A stretch of 64,000 nt of DNA from NCBI GenBank assembly GCA_013399115.1, contig VXAA01004006.1, forward strand, positions 234,509 to 298,508, read 5' to 3'. The notes under the pieces were generated by a model that ran no database searches, had not been told where the DNA came from, and worked only from the letters and a program-made list of their open reading frames with translations. Both the position numbers and the translations under genes were made by a program. Of this stretch, positions 22,851-36,200 are shown piece by piece; within the stretch, counting starts at the first letter, position 1, and each line of letters opens with the position of its first letter. The stretch comes from Anseranas semipalmata (lineage: Eukaryota; Chordata; Aves; Anseriformes; Anseranatidae).

Positions 22851-25800
22851 TTTTCAGGTCACCCAATTCAATAGCTGTGAAGATATTTGAGGACTCAGGG
22901 ATTCTTGCTCATTTGAAGTTCTGTAGTTTTCTTTTTCTTGGGCAAATTAAATGCAGCAGCTACTTTGCAAGGAAGACAGCAGCTCACCGCTGTGAAAGCA
23001 ATACATTGCTTCCACAGTTTGTTCTGCTAACAGTCCCTGCACCCTGTATGTGCACCTGCCCTGTTGAAGAGCCGTGTGTTGGTGTCACCTCTGATACCAG
23101 TGCCTGAGCTAGGAAAACCAGAGAGCACCATGAGCTCTCCCCAGCAATTGTACGGCAGTGCAGAAGCAGTCTACGGAGCTGCGAGAGGTATGTGTGCCCC
23201 GAGAGGCTCCCCTGCTTCAGTGCCCCACTGGAGGGATGGAGATACCCAGGGGCTCCTCAATGACAAATTAGTCTTCCCGTGGTAATTGCCTGAACCGTAG
23301 CTTCTGGTGTGGTGGATTTCACGCTGAGCACTTGCGCTGCTGCTTGTGCCTCTCCGAACGGCCCAGGCAGCGAGGGCTGCTTTCACTTGGGTGTGCCAAA
23401 CCCTGGTGAGGCACGGGAGCCACATCTAATTTACTTTTTTTTTTAAATGAGAAAAAGTACAGTGAATCCCACGTGGTCAGCCCAACTAGCTTGATGTCTT
23501 GTCTCTCGCAGTGACTAATAACCCATGCTTTACAGCAAAAATAAATTGCCTGCTGAGGTGCTGACTCATAGGGGTTGTTAGGGGAGGGAGAGAGTCAAAA
23601 TGCCTTTCATTTTCTTGTGTGCATTTGTCTGTTCAGAACTGTATCATCCTTGCCCAGGTACATAGCTATTAAAGTGTTGTTTGGAGGAGAGTATCACTTT
23701 AACATCAGCCCTTTTGGATTTCCGCTTCATGTGCTTGAAGGGAAGTTAAATAAACAACTCCTTTTAGTTCGTCTTAAACTCTTCACCCCTAAGAAAATGT
23801 GAAGCCAAGTGGAATCAGGGAAGGACTATATAGCAAGTAGTTTGTCCATGAAATGCATTTGTTTTTAATTGCCTCATTAAGTCAAGTTATGATGGATTAT
23901 ATGACCTTACCCAATGCAATCTGACATAATGGGATGCTGTCAGAAGTTCTGGAATAATGGAGCGATATTCACTTGACTGGGGTTTTTTGCTTGTGTATAG
24001 CTGTGTCGATCACTCGCAGTGGTTATATGCATTAAGATCGCTTTGGCATGAGAAAAGGCAAGGCCATTAATGCTTTTTGTCACAATTACTTGATGAGCTT
24101 GTTGTTCCACCAGGAATTAATGCCTTGCTGGTAGCACAGGCGTGTTGTGCTGTGGTGCAATGGGGTGCATGTGGGGATTTCTGCTAGTGCCTTCCAGGGC
24201 CCCATCCATCAGTTGTGCTGAACAGCACAGCCATTCCCTGCAACCCACAGGTTAATTTTCAGCTGAGGATAACTGAGATACTTTTAATTCTTTGATTAGC
24301 ATTTGATCAATGTGGCTTGACCAGGCCCCTCCACAGCCTGTCATGGTGCAGCTCTGTTGCACGGAGGGGTATAGCAAATGGAGGTGTCGTGTCCAAGGCA
24401 AAGCGAGTGTGCCTGGCAGCTGGGGCTGGTTTTGCCACTCCAGATGGAAGGGAACAGGAGCCCTGTCTTATTTCCTGACTTGTGTTCGTGGCTTGTGTAA
24501 TGGAGAGATACAAGAACATCCTCCTTCTTCCCATGGTAGAAGAGTTTTGTAGATCTAAAACTGTTTAACTCTTTTGGCCACCCAGAAGCTCAAACTATCT
24601 TAGATATTTTTCTTCAAAACAGAAAGAAAAAAAAGCACCCTCAAGTAAATCATTATGCTGCATTTGTTTTCCAAAACCTGCAAAAAAGAAAATAACAATT
24701 TCAAATACAATTCCTCTTGCGTTTTCCATTTCTCCCTCAGACTCTACCAGTTGTTAAAGTAATTTTTGGGTTCAACCCAAACTTAAGATTTCTTTGTCCG
24801 TGTTCATTATCCGTCTCTCCTCCCCAGCCTTTTTGCGGAACAATTTACAATGAGTGAAGTTTTTGCAAACGGTGTTTCCACACGTAGGTCTGACTCACCC
24901 TGCACGTCTTTCCTTAAATAAGATGATGCTGGTGTTTTTTATGTTGCGAGTGGTTCTACTTAATTACCAAGAGCTGGACCATTGACTTGGATGAAGCTCT
25001 GCTATGTGTAAATGCTCTTACAAGCCTTGATTAGGATGACAGGTTTTGACAGCTGAGTCAGCCAGAAACCTTGAAATATGCCATTTGGGGCTGTTTGTTG
25101 GTGATAATGAGTCTAAACTGCCACAGGCTCTATTCTTTTTTTCAAAAGTTGAAAGCATTCTCCTTCAGCAGGACAAGTACGTTCGTCAGATTGTCTTGAA
25201 ATGGATGCAGTGCCGTCTGTTCTCCTGCGACGGTCACTGCTGCGGATATTTGTGAAGAAAATAAGTGACATTTAGGAAGTGTTTGGAGAGGAGTTTACTT
25301 GCATTGAAGCACACTGAGAAGTTGATTTCCATAATCACTTTTGAGGTTTGTGGGAGCAAAATGAATTCTCTATCAGAACATATCTGAATTTAAACATTTT
25401 CCAAAGAAGTGAAATTTCACAGTATTCCTCATGAAAACATGGAAAAGTGTTTCCAGGGGAGTAGCTTGCTGTCTGGCATTTCTGTGGGACTTCAGCTGAA
25501 CTTGGCATTGTTCTTGTCAGCCTCTCTCTAGCTCCTCGGCGGGATGCAGGACAAGACTGAGAAAACTCATTTCAGGTCCAGTGTGCAGCTGTTGGGGCCT
25601 GCAGCCTCTGCGGCTCCATGGATCCCTCGGCACTCCGTGCTTCCAGGCCAGGAGAGAATTTGCAAGTGTCAGACAAGGCAGAGCAGGCTCTTTAGCCCCA
25701 CCATTTGCTTGGCCACCGTGGCATGTGCTTGTGCTCGCAGCATACAAAGTGAAGACACAACTGCACACCCTTCTAAATCGGCCTGCAGCACCCATCTGAT

Positions 25801-28800
25801 CCTGACACCCTGTGCAGCCTGATCCATGAGGCAGCTGACCCATCCCTCCTCATCTCTGTCTTCCCTGTTGAGGTTGCCCTGACTGACCCTGAAACCAGTT
25901 TGTTTCTGAGCAGCCTCTGTGCTGTGACTTCTGGGGACTTGGAAACCTTGGAGAAATGCAGCAGAGCCCGGCGGGATGGCCAGGACACAGGCAAGGCTCT
26001 GATGGATGCCCATGAAAACGCAGCTGCTTCTATCGAGTTTTCTTAGCACCAGCAAGCCCTTTGGAACAGAATATATTTCATCAGAAAAGTCCTTTATTGC
26101 TGTTCCTCCTCTCTCTACTCATCCATTTCCTCATTCCCATTCCCACTCTTCTCTTTGTCCCTTTATTTCTACCAGGGGCTGATATTGGGCTTTCAGCCCC
26201 TTGCAAGCAGCCAGAGCTGGCACGTTTTGGGAAAATGCCAGCCCAGGGAATAGCATGGAAATGCGAACACTTCTCTGGGGGCACAGAGGAAGCCTTGGTG
26301 CTAAAACCTAGTCCTGATAAAATCCAGGGAGCTTTTACCATAATGAAGTTCTTTAGCAAGAACTGTCATTCGTCCAGGGCTGCCACGCACTGCTTGTTTT
26401 TTCAATAAGAGCTCCAACTCCACCTGGCTATATCTCTAGTGATTACAGGAGTGAGCCTAAATGTCTGGAGAGAATATGCTAAACTTCACTGCCGGTGGTG
26501 ACAGGACTCAGTAATACCTACCTCTGCAAGCCTAAGGGTTTAGACATCTGCTTTATGTGGGCTATCTGCAAATTACACCTCCAAGGAGCTTAAGAGAATG
26601 AAATAATCTGTACTGACAGTGCATGGCACGGAAACGTCCTTCCTTAACCAACCTGCTGACACATGGCTTCAACATGGAAGCAAAGGCAGATTGACAAATG
26701 AGAGCAAGTTGAAATCACACTGAGGTTTGGGTTTGACCTGGGGTAGGTACTGCAGAAAGAAATAGAGGAAAGAGGGAAATTTGCTTCAGAAATGTTGTTC
26801 CTTCTGTTTCTTAACTGTCCAAGATACTGGTGAGGTAACTCATCTTCTTCAACCAGAAGCGCTGTTGTGTTTTGCTTTGCAGTTCCATCTTTTTCAGAGC
26901 ATTTTGTCTCCCTTAGTACCAGACAAGGAGAGCGGAGCTTCTGAACAGCTGTAGTAAGCCCATGACTTCATTTTCTAGTGATGTCTCCCGAGAACATTAA
27001 GAAGGTGGTGGTCTTCAGGAGCAGGGAGCTGGCTGCATCTCACTGGGGACAGCAGCTTCAGAGGCCAGGAGATCCTGTGATTAACAGGGAGTGACGAGCC
27101 AGCTGGGAAGCTCTGGCACGCAAGCTGAGATCCTGGGTGGGAGCTAGTGGGAGAAGGGAAAGGCAGCAAGAAACTTGGGAACAGTGTGCATCTTGCAGCT
27201 CTCATCAGCGCTGAGCCCTTGCTGCAGGAATCCTTAATTCAAAGGAGCAAATGAAATTGTGCTTCCTCCCATATAAGCTTAAATCCCTGCATTGCAGCTC
27301 TGATCACTGTGACCTCTGGGTGCTTTGCAGTCTTGAATGCATTTGCTCTCTCAGGAGTATTGGTGGGGGAAGGTGCTCATCTCCCCATTTTCAGCTGGGT
27401 GGGTGAGACAGGAGCCCTGCTGGTTGCAAGGGGTTGGCTTGGCGTCGTGTGGCACAGCCCATCACCTTGCACGGGTCCCAAGGCGATGCCAGCTCACCTC
27501 TTCCCCTGGTAAGCCATGGACTTCACTGCCAGGGAGGGAGGGTGTCTGGGGGCCTCTTGGTGGCTCTGAGGTGTCTTTCTGATCTGGCCACAGGTCCTTA
27601 CGTCCTGAGCTATCTGCCACTTACAGGAGTCTGCCTCTGGTCTCCATTTCTTGCTTACAGTAAGGAAACGAGAGCAATTTCAACCTGAAATGCTTGGGAG
27701 TAGGCTTTGAGAGGCTGATAGCTCACAGCTGTGCCTGACACTGCTGGAGAATGTGGTAGGATTTGCTCCTCTTCAGCTTCCTGATCTGCAAAATAAGAAA
27801 AACATTTCTTTGCCAGTGTGAATCCCCTGCGAGGCAGCGAGCTCAGAGCCCATGCGCGTGAGATGCGGCGGTAGTCTGCTTGCCCACAGAACAGATACGA
27901 CTTGGGAGGTGGTAGAGCAAACTGTACCCACCTCGTCCCGCTGAAACACACCGCTTTGTTGGTGCCTCTTTGGTCTGCTGCGGAGTAAATCCCTTCCAAA
28001 TTCTCATGGGGCGCAGCAGTAGAACTGGCACTGAATGCCCCGAGTCTCCAAATGAAAGCAGAAGTGGCCCCATGTGTTTTTGCCTCTGTGAAGGGGTAGA
28101 GATCAGTCTCTGCTAAGAAACCGTCGCTACAGGATCAGGCCCTTTAGAACCAGAGAGTGCTGCGATGCTTTATACTCCTGAAAAACTCAGCGTTTCTCTG
28201 AACTTGCTTCCTTCTGCCAGCCAGCGTTTGGCACAGAATAAGAATCGTCACCTTTCCAGGCTTTTATTGAGTCAGAACAAAATTTCAGGAAGAGCGTATC
28301 GTGGCAATGCCTGCAAGCATGAAGTTGTGGCATTGTGACCTGAAGTTAAATAAGCAGCATCTTTTGACTTGCAGTGCTTAAACTTTCCCAGAACAAGACC
28401 CAGAGTTCTGCTTTAACCATTTGAGGTCGGTGTCTTCATTCCCTTTCCAGCAGAGAAGTGGCTGACACCTGCACGTTCCTAGGCTCTGCTGCAGCATGCA
28501 TTTGGTTCTCTGCTAGTCCCAGGGACACCTGGAGTTGTGTCAGTCACCAAATGTCATTTTACCCCGCGTTTCCAGGGCTGCAGCTCTCATCCTGCCCCTT
28601 GAGGCTTGACTAAGACTGTTTAATAGTGCCGTTCTGATTGCACAGCAATCCTCAGAGGCCAGAAGGGCACTGCAGGTGCTGGTAGAGCTTGTGAGCTACT
28701 ATCAAACAAGTGGAAGAAATGAACATAATTGCAGGAAGGGACCCAGGAAAAGAAACGTGCAAGTCAGATAAGTTCATATTTTACCCAGACACATTTAATC

Positions 28801-30290
28801 ATTCCCCATGATAAATGGCCACTGTCTGTTCACTTTTTCTTGTTACAGTGAAAACACAGTGGCCACTGTCAGGCACTGAAATTTATTTATATGGCTGGTA
28901 TGGTGTTTGTTGTCTCTACAGTAATTACAGCCCTTTACTTGTCCACAGATATTTTTGAATAAAAGAATAGATACGTGTTTTCCTGCCCCACAAAAACAAA
29001 CNTCTCAACATTTTTAGAGCTGTTTGAGCCTTTTTTTGGCACTTCTAATTCTGAGACCACATTCCCTAAAAATGAGCATGAGCTTAGCATGAGTGGTTGG
29101 AAGTAGCTGCCTGAATCCTTAATCGCTCTGCCAGGCCTGTGCTCTTCCATTGCTTGAAGCTTTTGAAATCCCCGCCTTCCCCTTCTGTAGCTGCAGTCTG
29201 GCTGGTAAGATGCTGCACGCAGGTGGCAAATCTCCAACGGGATCTGCTTTCTCTGTTGCCTTAGCTTTACTGTCAAGTTTTTTATTTTCTAACAAAGCCA
29301 AAAGCCCAAAGTAATTCTCTTGAAATGCAGCAGTTCCAGTTGAGAGTTGTCCTCTCAAAAGGTTCTCGTGGTCTTTGGAACAGCAAAAAAATATCCAAGG
29401 GAAGGGATTTAAATGACAGGAGCCAACAGAAACCTGTAGAGGGATCAGTGCCCCAGCCTGGTGTTAAAACATTTGAAAACTTCATAACATGGTGTGATTA
29501 ATAACTGCAGCAAGCGAGATGGCATTTTGTGCTGTCTCTAGCCTCACTGTGTCTAGCAGAAACTTGGACTTACACAACTGGCAAAATACATGGTGGCAGA
29601 GAAGGATCAGGCAAGGGCTTACCTGTGAAGCAGTGCCTGGAGTAGGCTGTGCCCCCTTGCTTTGGAGGAATTTGCGCAGTGTTGACCAAGGACTTGGTGT
29701 GTGTGCGGCATCTCCCTATGCTCCAGCAGACCCACGCGTTGCCTGTGCTCGCTGGGAACTGAGCTACAGTTGTCACGGATGCCCAGGTTGACCTGTTGGG
29801 TGTGGGAACTTGCTTCCTGGCGCTACCTCGAGAGGACGATGCCTACAGGTTTGCCTGAGGGCTGCCTGCAAAACACAGGCTGGGAGCTTTGGGCACGCTC
29901 ATGTCTGGCAGCAGTGACTCGGAGGGCTGGCAGAGGCAGATGGGGATGTGTTTCTGCATCCCTCAATCCTTAGGCTCTTCATGCTGAAAACCTACCACCC
30001 TTTTGGGTTTGTGGCAGATGGTCAACATGCTTATGGTTGATACAAATGAAGGATAATAGCACTGCTTTCCTGTTTGAGATCACCTAGGATGCTCCAACGT
30101 TGAGAAATACCTAATGGTACTGCTGGCTGGGCAGCAGCCTCTTCCCTGGCGTGTAGGACGGCTCTGCTGGCAGGGGTAGGATTAAACAGGAGCTTGGAGA
30201 GAGAAGGATTGCCCAGGCTGAAGTGGAGCACGAGGCTGTTCTTGCTCTTGCTGGGCGAGAGGCAGCCGCTGCATGCTGCTGACTCACGTA
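22851..30290. other. Unique non-coding sequence
   Basis: No gene is supported. A block at about 23840-24130 is AT-rich and enhancer-like. GC-richer stretches at 25540-26020 and 27330-27690 hold overlapping frames on both strands with no recognised domain. A single N is at 29002. No dispersed repeat could be identified with confidence. Confidence 0.5.
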
Positions 30291-30545
30291 ATGACCCTTG
30301 TGCTAATGCTGTTCCCTATCATTTAGCACAAAAATAAAACCGCTAAATTGAGACCAATTTGAAATACGCGTGGCTTGCCTTGGAAAACGCTTAATGGCTG
30401 CTATACTTCAACTCTAGGACTGTGATTGGAAAAGGAGGGAAAAGTAAATAGTTTGGATTAACTTATCAATATTAAACTGTTATTATTGAACTTTTCTAAA
30501 TTCCATCCAAATATTGGCTCAAATCAAACAGCTTCAGCTCATTTG
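30291..30545. promoter_or_regulatory. AT-rich block, possible regulatory element
   Basis: The block is non-repetitive and AT-rich, with ATTG/CAAT and TAAT motifs (GTGATTGG at about 30422, TTATCAATATTAAAC near 30464). No frame crosses it. It is called on composition only. Confidence 0.15.
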
Positions 30546-31179
30546 TGAGAAGCAGAAGGTGAAGCGAAGTGGGAATAGGACATGAAAGAGTGCCTGATTA
30601 CCAGTATGCAAACCAAAGTGTTTCCATGCTGACAGTAGTTAGTGAGTGGCTTTGAAGGATTTTCACCCCTTAAATCCTTAGCATTTGGAGGCTTCAGATG
30701 AAAAGGAAGCAACTTGCTGCCCTGACTGTAGAATAAAATCTGAAAGTGGTGTGAGTGCAATCTACAGGATTTAGCTGTCAGGCTGGCCATAAAGCAGAAA
30801 TCTTTCCAGAACAGGTTATTAAGAGATCTTCTGGTTACTTTATCATGGAAAGAGGGCCTACAGGACCCAGGTGGTCCATGGTGGCTTGTCACCTTTTATA
30901 GTGCCCAGCCAGACCCTGTTTTGATAACATGGACCAACCTTGCTGCTGCAGAGAGCAGCAGCTCTGTAGGTGTTTGCACGCTAAGGCAGACAGTGACGTT
31001 GTGCCGAAGACGATTTTCCTTCTCCATTTGTCCTGCACGATGCTGCGGCAGGCAGGAAGATGTGGAATGGCCCGAGTGCAAGTAGCATCTGCAGTCATGG
31101 GGCATGTGCAAGTTGTGGCTTTGAGGTCTTCTTGGTCCCCAAGAGCTTGTCCCAGCAAAATCCTTTATGTTGATCAGTG

Positions 31180-31510
31180 CTGTCTTGCTTTCCTATATTG
31201 CTGCAGCTCTCTAAAATATTAATTACAGCATCAGAAGGAAATTGCCCTCAGATGACCCTCTCTTGCATTGCTTACTGGATTGAGAGTTCAGGCTTCTGTA
31301 CAGCCCCAGATCCAGTTTTTACAGAAGTGGTAATGGTGACTCAGTACAGACAACAACTTGAATTGGTTATGTCAGCTCTAACTAATGACATTGAAGACCA
31401 ATAAAGTGACTCTTAGGTTGGTTTGGCATTATTAGTCTCATTATTAATTATGTAGACATGACAGCAGCATTAGTGCAAGTATTAAACATCAAAATAAAAT
31501 GGGATTGTGC
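31180..31510. promoter_or_regulatory. AT-rich block, possible regulatory element
   Basis: Sequence around 31200-31500 is non-repetitive and rich in ATTA cores, with a cluster reading GTCTCATTATTAATTATGTA near 31436. The 75-codon plus-strand frame at 31177-31404 has no recognisable domain. The block may be a conserved non-coding element; this cannot be decided from the sequence alone. Confidence 0.2.
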
Positions 31511-31539
31511 TCATAAATCTCACTGATGAGGAATACGTG

Positions 31540-32260
31540 AAAGATTGCAGCCAGCCTCCGGAGGAGAGGAGAGGAAATGGAGTGAGTCTGAGGTGGGACT
31601 GAGGCAGACGGGGGACGGAGAGCGTTCAGTTGTTGTGCCACCCCTCCTGCTGTGCCGAAGGTTGTGCAAAAGAGCCTGCAAAGGGCTCGGCCCTGGGTGC
31701 TGCCGGTGGATGGGAGCGAAGGAAGCGGCGTGGCCATTCTGCCCAGGAGGGGAGGACGAGCTCTGCTCAGCGGGCAGGCCCCAGCTTCTGCCTCTGCTCC
31801 CTGGGTGGCTGAGCCCGCTCTGACCGCAGCAAACCGCTGAGACGGCTGTGCAAATTACCTCCCGCCCCGAAAGGAGGGAGCGGAGGAATTCTGCCCCAGA
31901 GGGATGCGTGGGAGCAGCACAATTTCCTGGGGTGCTGCAGTTTGCACAGCACTGCTTGTCTGGGGCCGTGCCTCATTAAAATCCGGCCCTTAATGAGCTG
32001 ACAAGACTGCATCTACCAAAGCCTGCCGTTGGGGCCTGCCCTGCGGCGGCGCTGACGCGGCCTTGTGTGGGTGTGAGAGTTCAGGCCTGAAGGGGCCGAC
32101 CGAGGCTGGTGGTGGCCTGGCCGGGGGTCACACTGCCCCACACCGCCCTTCCGTGGGGGCGGTGGGCACGGGTGGCACCTTGTTCAGCAGTGAGAGCAAT
32201 GGCTCTATTTATAGTGCCTTAAACCAAGCGCGTGATGATTTCATTTGGCTGGTGAGCGAG
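31540..32260. other. GC-richer stretch without a recognised gene
   Basis: GC content is raised and frames are open on both strands, which is expected where stop codons are rare in GC-rich DNA. CpG is moderately frequent around 32040-32170 but below the density of the two main CpG-rich regions of this window. No promoter motif, splice pair or domain was found. Confidence 0.4.
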
Positions 32261-32343
32261 AGTAGCTCCGGGCCTGGATGGACACCACACGTTATTGTCA
32301 ATTAAAGCCTGTGTAAAAACATCAGAGGGTCATTTGAAATATA

Positions 32344-32392
32344 CAGAGACTCTGAACTATTTCAAAAGTTCAGAAACTCTAAACTTTCAAAG
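32344..32392 (+). repeat. Local duplication containing a small hairpin
   Basis: CAGAGACTCTGAACTATTTC (start 32344) recurs as CAGAAACTCTAAACTTTC (start 32371), giving two diverged copies of 27 and 22 bases. Across the junction, CTGAACT (32352-32358) and AGTTCAG (32367-32373) form a perfect 7-bp stem with an 8-base loop. Confidence 0.6.
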
Positions 32393-32685
32393 CGGGGAGA
32401 GAGGCTATTTGCAGGGATATATTCAGCAGTTGCGCAAAAATGAAGCCACTTCACCTCTGTGTCTGCAGGAAACCGTGGAAATTACTAGCTTCTTTGCAAA
32501 GATGTCAGTGAGAAAGTGATTGCTGAAAGGTGCTGGATAAAAGTGAGTAATTATTCAAGTCCAGGAAGGTCAAGTTTCTTTCCTACACAGTGTACAGATC
32601 TTTAGCATTTCCCATAGATGCAGATGCTATTTGCTGTCTGCATTAGCTATTTCTAATCTTTGAAATGAAGCCAGAATTCTTCTTC

Positions 32686-32699
32686 TTTTTTTTTTTTTT
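32686..32699. repeat. Poly-T run (14 T)
   Basis: An uninterrupted run of 14 T follows a CTT-rich lead. It may be a simple-sequence tract. No retroposon body is seen on either side. Confidence 0.8.
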
Positions 32700-32988
32700 C
32701 TTTAAGAGTCACTGCTGCTTCTGAGCTGATGCTGACTCTTGCCTGAGGAGCATTTGAAATCTGCCAGAATGCATGTATTGTCAAAAACAGAAATTGAAAA
32801 CCTCATGCAGGATCTGCTGCCCCTGTGAGTTATGAGCTTTCCCAAGTCGTCAGGGAGAAGAAATGCCTGCTCTCGTCTGCAAGAGCTCTGGATGGACAGA
32901 GGCAAAAGAAATCCTTCTCCCTCCTTCCCCCCTCCCGTCACCACCCAAAACTCTCTCTTTGGGCGGAAAGAAGCTTTTGACACAGAGG

Positions 32989-33010
32989 CACGCACGCATA
33001 CACACACACG
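32989..33010 (+). repeat. Short CA-type microsatellite
   Basis: A CACGCACGCATA segment passes into five CA units. It is short and probably a minor microsatellite within the possible 5' leader of the 33133 exon candidate. Confidence 0.6.
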
Positions 33011-33132
33011 AGCGCTTTTTTGCCTCCCAGTGACCTGCCTGCTTTCTGGCTGTCCCTCCTTCCCGGGCAGCCGGAGCTGCTGAGACACAGGAGAGGGGGA
33101 ATCCTGGCCCCTCTCTGCGGCCGCGAGACCAA

Positions 33133-33283
33133 ATGAATCAAGTGAACAAGGTCTTGAAGATCATTAAGAAGTCGTCGAGGAGGAGGAGGAGATGGAGAGA
33201 GGAGCTGAGGGTGGAGGAGGAAGGGGAAAGCCGGGAACTCTGTGACCCAGGTGGCTTGTGCCGCCTGCACCTCTGTACTGGTG
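33133..33283 (+). CDS. Candidate first coding exon, partial, product unknown
   Basis: The frame starts at ATG 33133 just after a NotI-like GCGGCCGC at 33118-33125 and a pyrimidine- and CpG-richer leader. It begins MNQVNKVLKIIKKSS, which would form an amphipathic basic helix, continues with five Arg and a Trp, and then turns acidic (EEL, EEEGE). A good donor, GGTG|GTAAGG, follows 33283, giving 50 codons plus one base. Much of the Arg/Glu content comes from an AGG-rich purine tract (33178-33230), so part of the peptide may be low-complexity artefact. The start context is weak (C at -3). The frame continues to a stop at 33321 if unspliced. I recognise no family. Low confidence. Confidence 0.2.
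33178..33230 (+). repeat. AGG-type purine tract
   Basis: AGGAGGAGGAGGAG is followed by further GGAG/GAGG units. The strand is almost purely purine. It lies inside the exon candidate that starts at 33133 and encodes its Arg- and Glu-rich part. Confidence 0.7.
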
Positions 33284-33299
33284 GTAAGGAAACAGGAAT

Positions 33300-36200
33300 G
33301 CTCCTGATCGCCTGCAGATAATGTGCCTGTGTTTGATATCCATTGCTTACATGGCAGGAGAGCTTCCTACAGCCAGCCATGGCTGTCACACTTTTCCAGG
33401 GCTTAGAAGTACTGGTGGGAGAAGCAGTAAGGGTAGGGAGCTGGGACAGCTGGGTCCCCTGCGTAAACCTTCCCTTGGCTGCGAGGGTGGCATTCTGCAC
33501 AGCCGTGGAGGGGGGACAGCAGAGTCTTCTTTGTTGGGATGGTTTTCCTAAAAGTGCAGGGAGAGTGCGCAGCTCATCGAGATTTGTGTTTGATGTGTGT
33601 TGCTTCAATTTAAATGTGGATGTTTGCTCTGGATATTTGTGCAATAGAAAAGCAGGGGGGAATGGGCATGTTTGGGTTGCCGTTTATTAGAGGGATGTTT
33701 GTGTCTACAAAACTGTGCTACAGCCAAAGCTGGTCTGGACCCAGCTCCTGTTAGATCCATCCTTATCTTCCAAGTAAACTGTGCTGTGGCTGTAATATCG
33801 TTGAAAATGATTCTGGTTTTAGCCTATCTGGAAAAAAGCTAAACAAGAGGAGCCCAGAACCTGAAAAAGGGGCATTTACAACATTCACTGGCGTGGCACC
33901 GGCATGCTTGAACTCCCTGCATGTGGCTGTGACCCAGCAGAGGAGAATGTGAAGGGCTGTGCCCTTGGTCATCAGGCTCGGCTTCCTTTGTTCTGCGCTG
34001 CCAGCATCAGAGGGACACGAAGCCCTTACGAAACCACTCTTTGGATGAAGCTACGCTCCCGCCTAATGTAGGTCACTGTTCTTTCGTTGTCACATCTGAT
34101 AGTTTGTTCGCCATAGTAGTGTTGCAGCTTTTGAACATTTTACAGGCTCTCTCTTTTCCTTGCTATCCACTGGATTCTTTGAGCTGCCTGTGCTGAAGCT
34201 CCTGGTGGCCCTGTTCCACCAGTGTCCCGGGCAGCTGGGTGGCTTTGCTGGCAGCTGGAGGCCTGAGCGGTTGCACTGGGTTACACTGGATGGGGCAGGG
34301 CCAGGCACTGGCCTCTGAGCTCGAGGCCCAGGCTGGTGCCAAGGTAAGCATCCCTGGTGTCAGCCCTGCTCTCAGCTTCACCTTCTGCATGAAAAATCGT
34401 GTCTGCTAAAATCTGTGTTGCAAAGGCGGTTCAGATCAAACGGGTGAGTGGTAGAAAGCCAGCAAATACTGAGGTGAGGGTGGCACGCACAGCTCAGGTC
34501 GTCCCTTTGTGCTTTTGCATGCATTGCCTTTTGTAAGTACATCGTAGCAATCAGGAAATTGTACTCTATCATGCCTTGCTGTCTTTCTCTGCATGCTGGG
34601 TCAGGCCTACGGCCAGCCAGCCTAGAAATCATTTAACTGGGCTGCCTGTTTTCCCAATGGGATCAAGTCATCTCCTCCTTTGGTCTCTCTGAGGTCTCCC
34701 TGCTTTTTGCAGGGTATACAAGGACAGAACAGGGTATCTGTCCTTGACTGAGTTGTTTTTGCTTGTGGTAGGATTTGATTTGATCTGATTTCATTCATTC
34801 ATTTTGCTTCCAGTTGCCCAGACTTTCTCCTGTCTAACCTCATCAGGTAGTTTGAGAGTCTGAGATGTGTTTTTGCCACCATTTCTTCCAGTGAACTATT
34901 ATTATCAATTATTTTTGCTTAAACTTCGTGACATTTTTCATGTCATCTTTAGTTGAAATTGATCAACAAATAAGAGGGGAAATTAAAAAAATGAAAAAAT
35001 ATAAGTATCAGAAAGCGAGAAAGCAGTGGAAAGCGTTAGCTAGCCCTAAATGTTAATTAGGGCAATGCCAGCAAGGTGGCCTGGGTCCATCTCAGCACCA
35101 GGTAGACCTCTCCCTCTGAGCTTTGTGTCCAGGCTGCTGAGCAGGGAAAGGAGAGGAATCTTTTCTTTGGGTGCTTCTCAACCCAAAATAGACATCTCTA
35201 ACCCGAGGGATGCGTGATTCTCCAGAGAGCCTGTTCCTCTCCGTTGACTGCAAGGGAAGTGGAGGTGACTGGCTAAGAAGTCTGAGGTGGGCTGACTCCT
35301 GTCCTGTACGTCATTTATAGAGTTTGTAGGAAGCAAATGTCTCAGCTTTACTGCCTGGATACGATTCAGGTGGAGAGACCCACTTTCACAGCCTCGTCTG
35401 TAACGGCTCGCTAGTGCGAGGCCTTGCAAGAAGCTGAACTCATGGCTTTCTTTTTTTGCCTAAACGCAAGACAGGCAGTGGGTTAATGCCCCTTCTGCCA
35501 TCTAGATAACAGTGATAGAGATGGATTGCCAGAAAAAAAAAAATCTGTTAAAGCAAATGGGGAGAAAAATAGTGCATTCCTGCAGTCAGGTTCTCTGCCG
35601 GCAGTTATTCCAGCCAGTTATATCTCCACAATAAAATGTAAATGAATGCAATCATTTATTTTGCAGCCTGGAGGCCCAGTGGTATGAAAAGATAAGAGAG
35701 CATTTTCCATTGTTTATATGGTAGAGGTGGCTCTTCTGCGTCTGCTGCTGTCTCTCTGATACCTTGGCAGCATCTAAATGTTGCCTTTATTATTAAAAAC
35801 ACATATATGGGAGTCTAATATCTTAAACAGATTAGCACGGTGTTTACAGAAGCGTCAGCCAGCCCCCGCTCCCCGCAGGCTCTCGGCAGTCGTGTGCGTT
35901 CTTCAGGAGCGGTGCACAGAAAGCAGAAATGTCATCAGCTGGCGTAGGAATGGTAAGAAAGCGGTCTGCACGAAGATGAAAGGCAAGGAGCGATGAGCCT
36001 GTAACTTGTGTGGTTGTCGCTGGTCGGAGGGATGAGCAGGAGGGATTGAGGGAGGCTGGCGAGCTGCTGCTCCGGAGGCTCGGGAGGGGGGACAAAGGGA
36101 GCGTGGAGAACAATAGGACATGGCAGTGGCATTGGGATAATCTCTGATTGTGTTTAGGCTTGCTTAATTGGCCTGTCAGTTTTGCACATCTCATGCATTT

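Noticed and set aside
33138..33644. 168-codon minus-strand frame
   Set aside because: Its last part is the reverse reading of the AGG purine tract (a Leu/Ser run), and the rest has no recognisable content.
34146..34350. Open frame ahead of CCAAG|GTAAGC
   Set aside because: The frame meets a TGA before the junction, and no start or good acceptor pairs with it.
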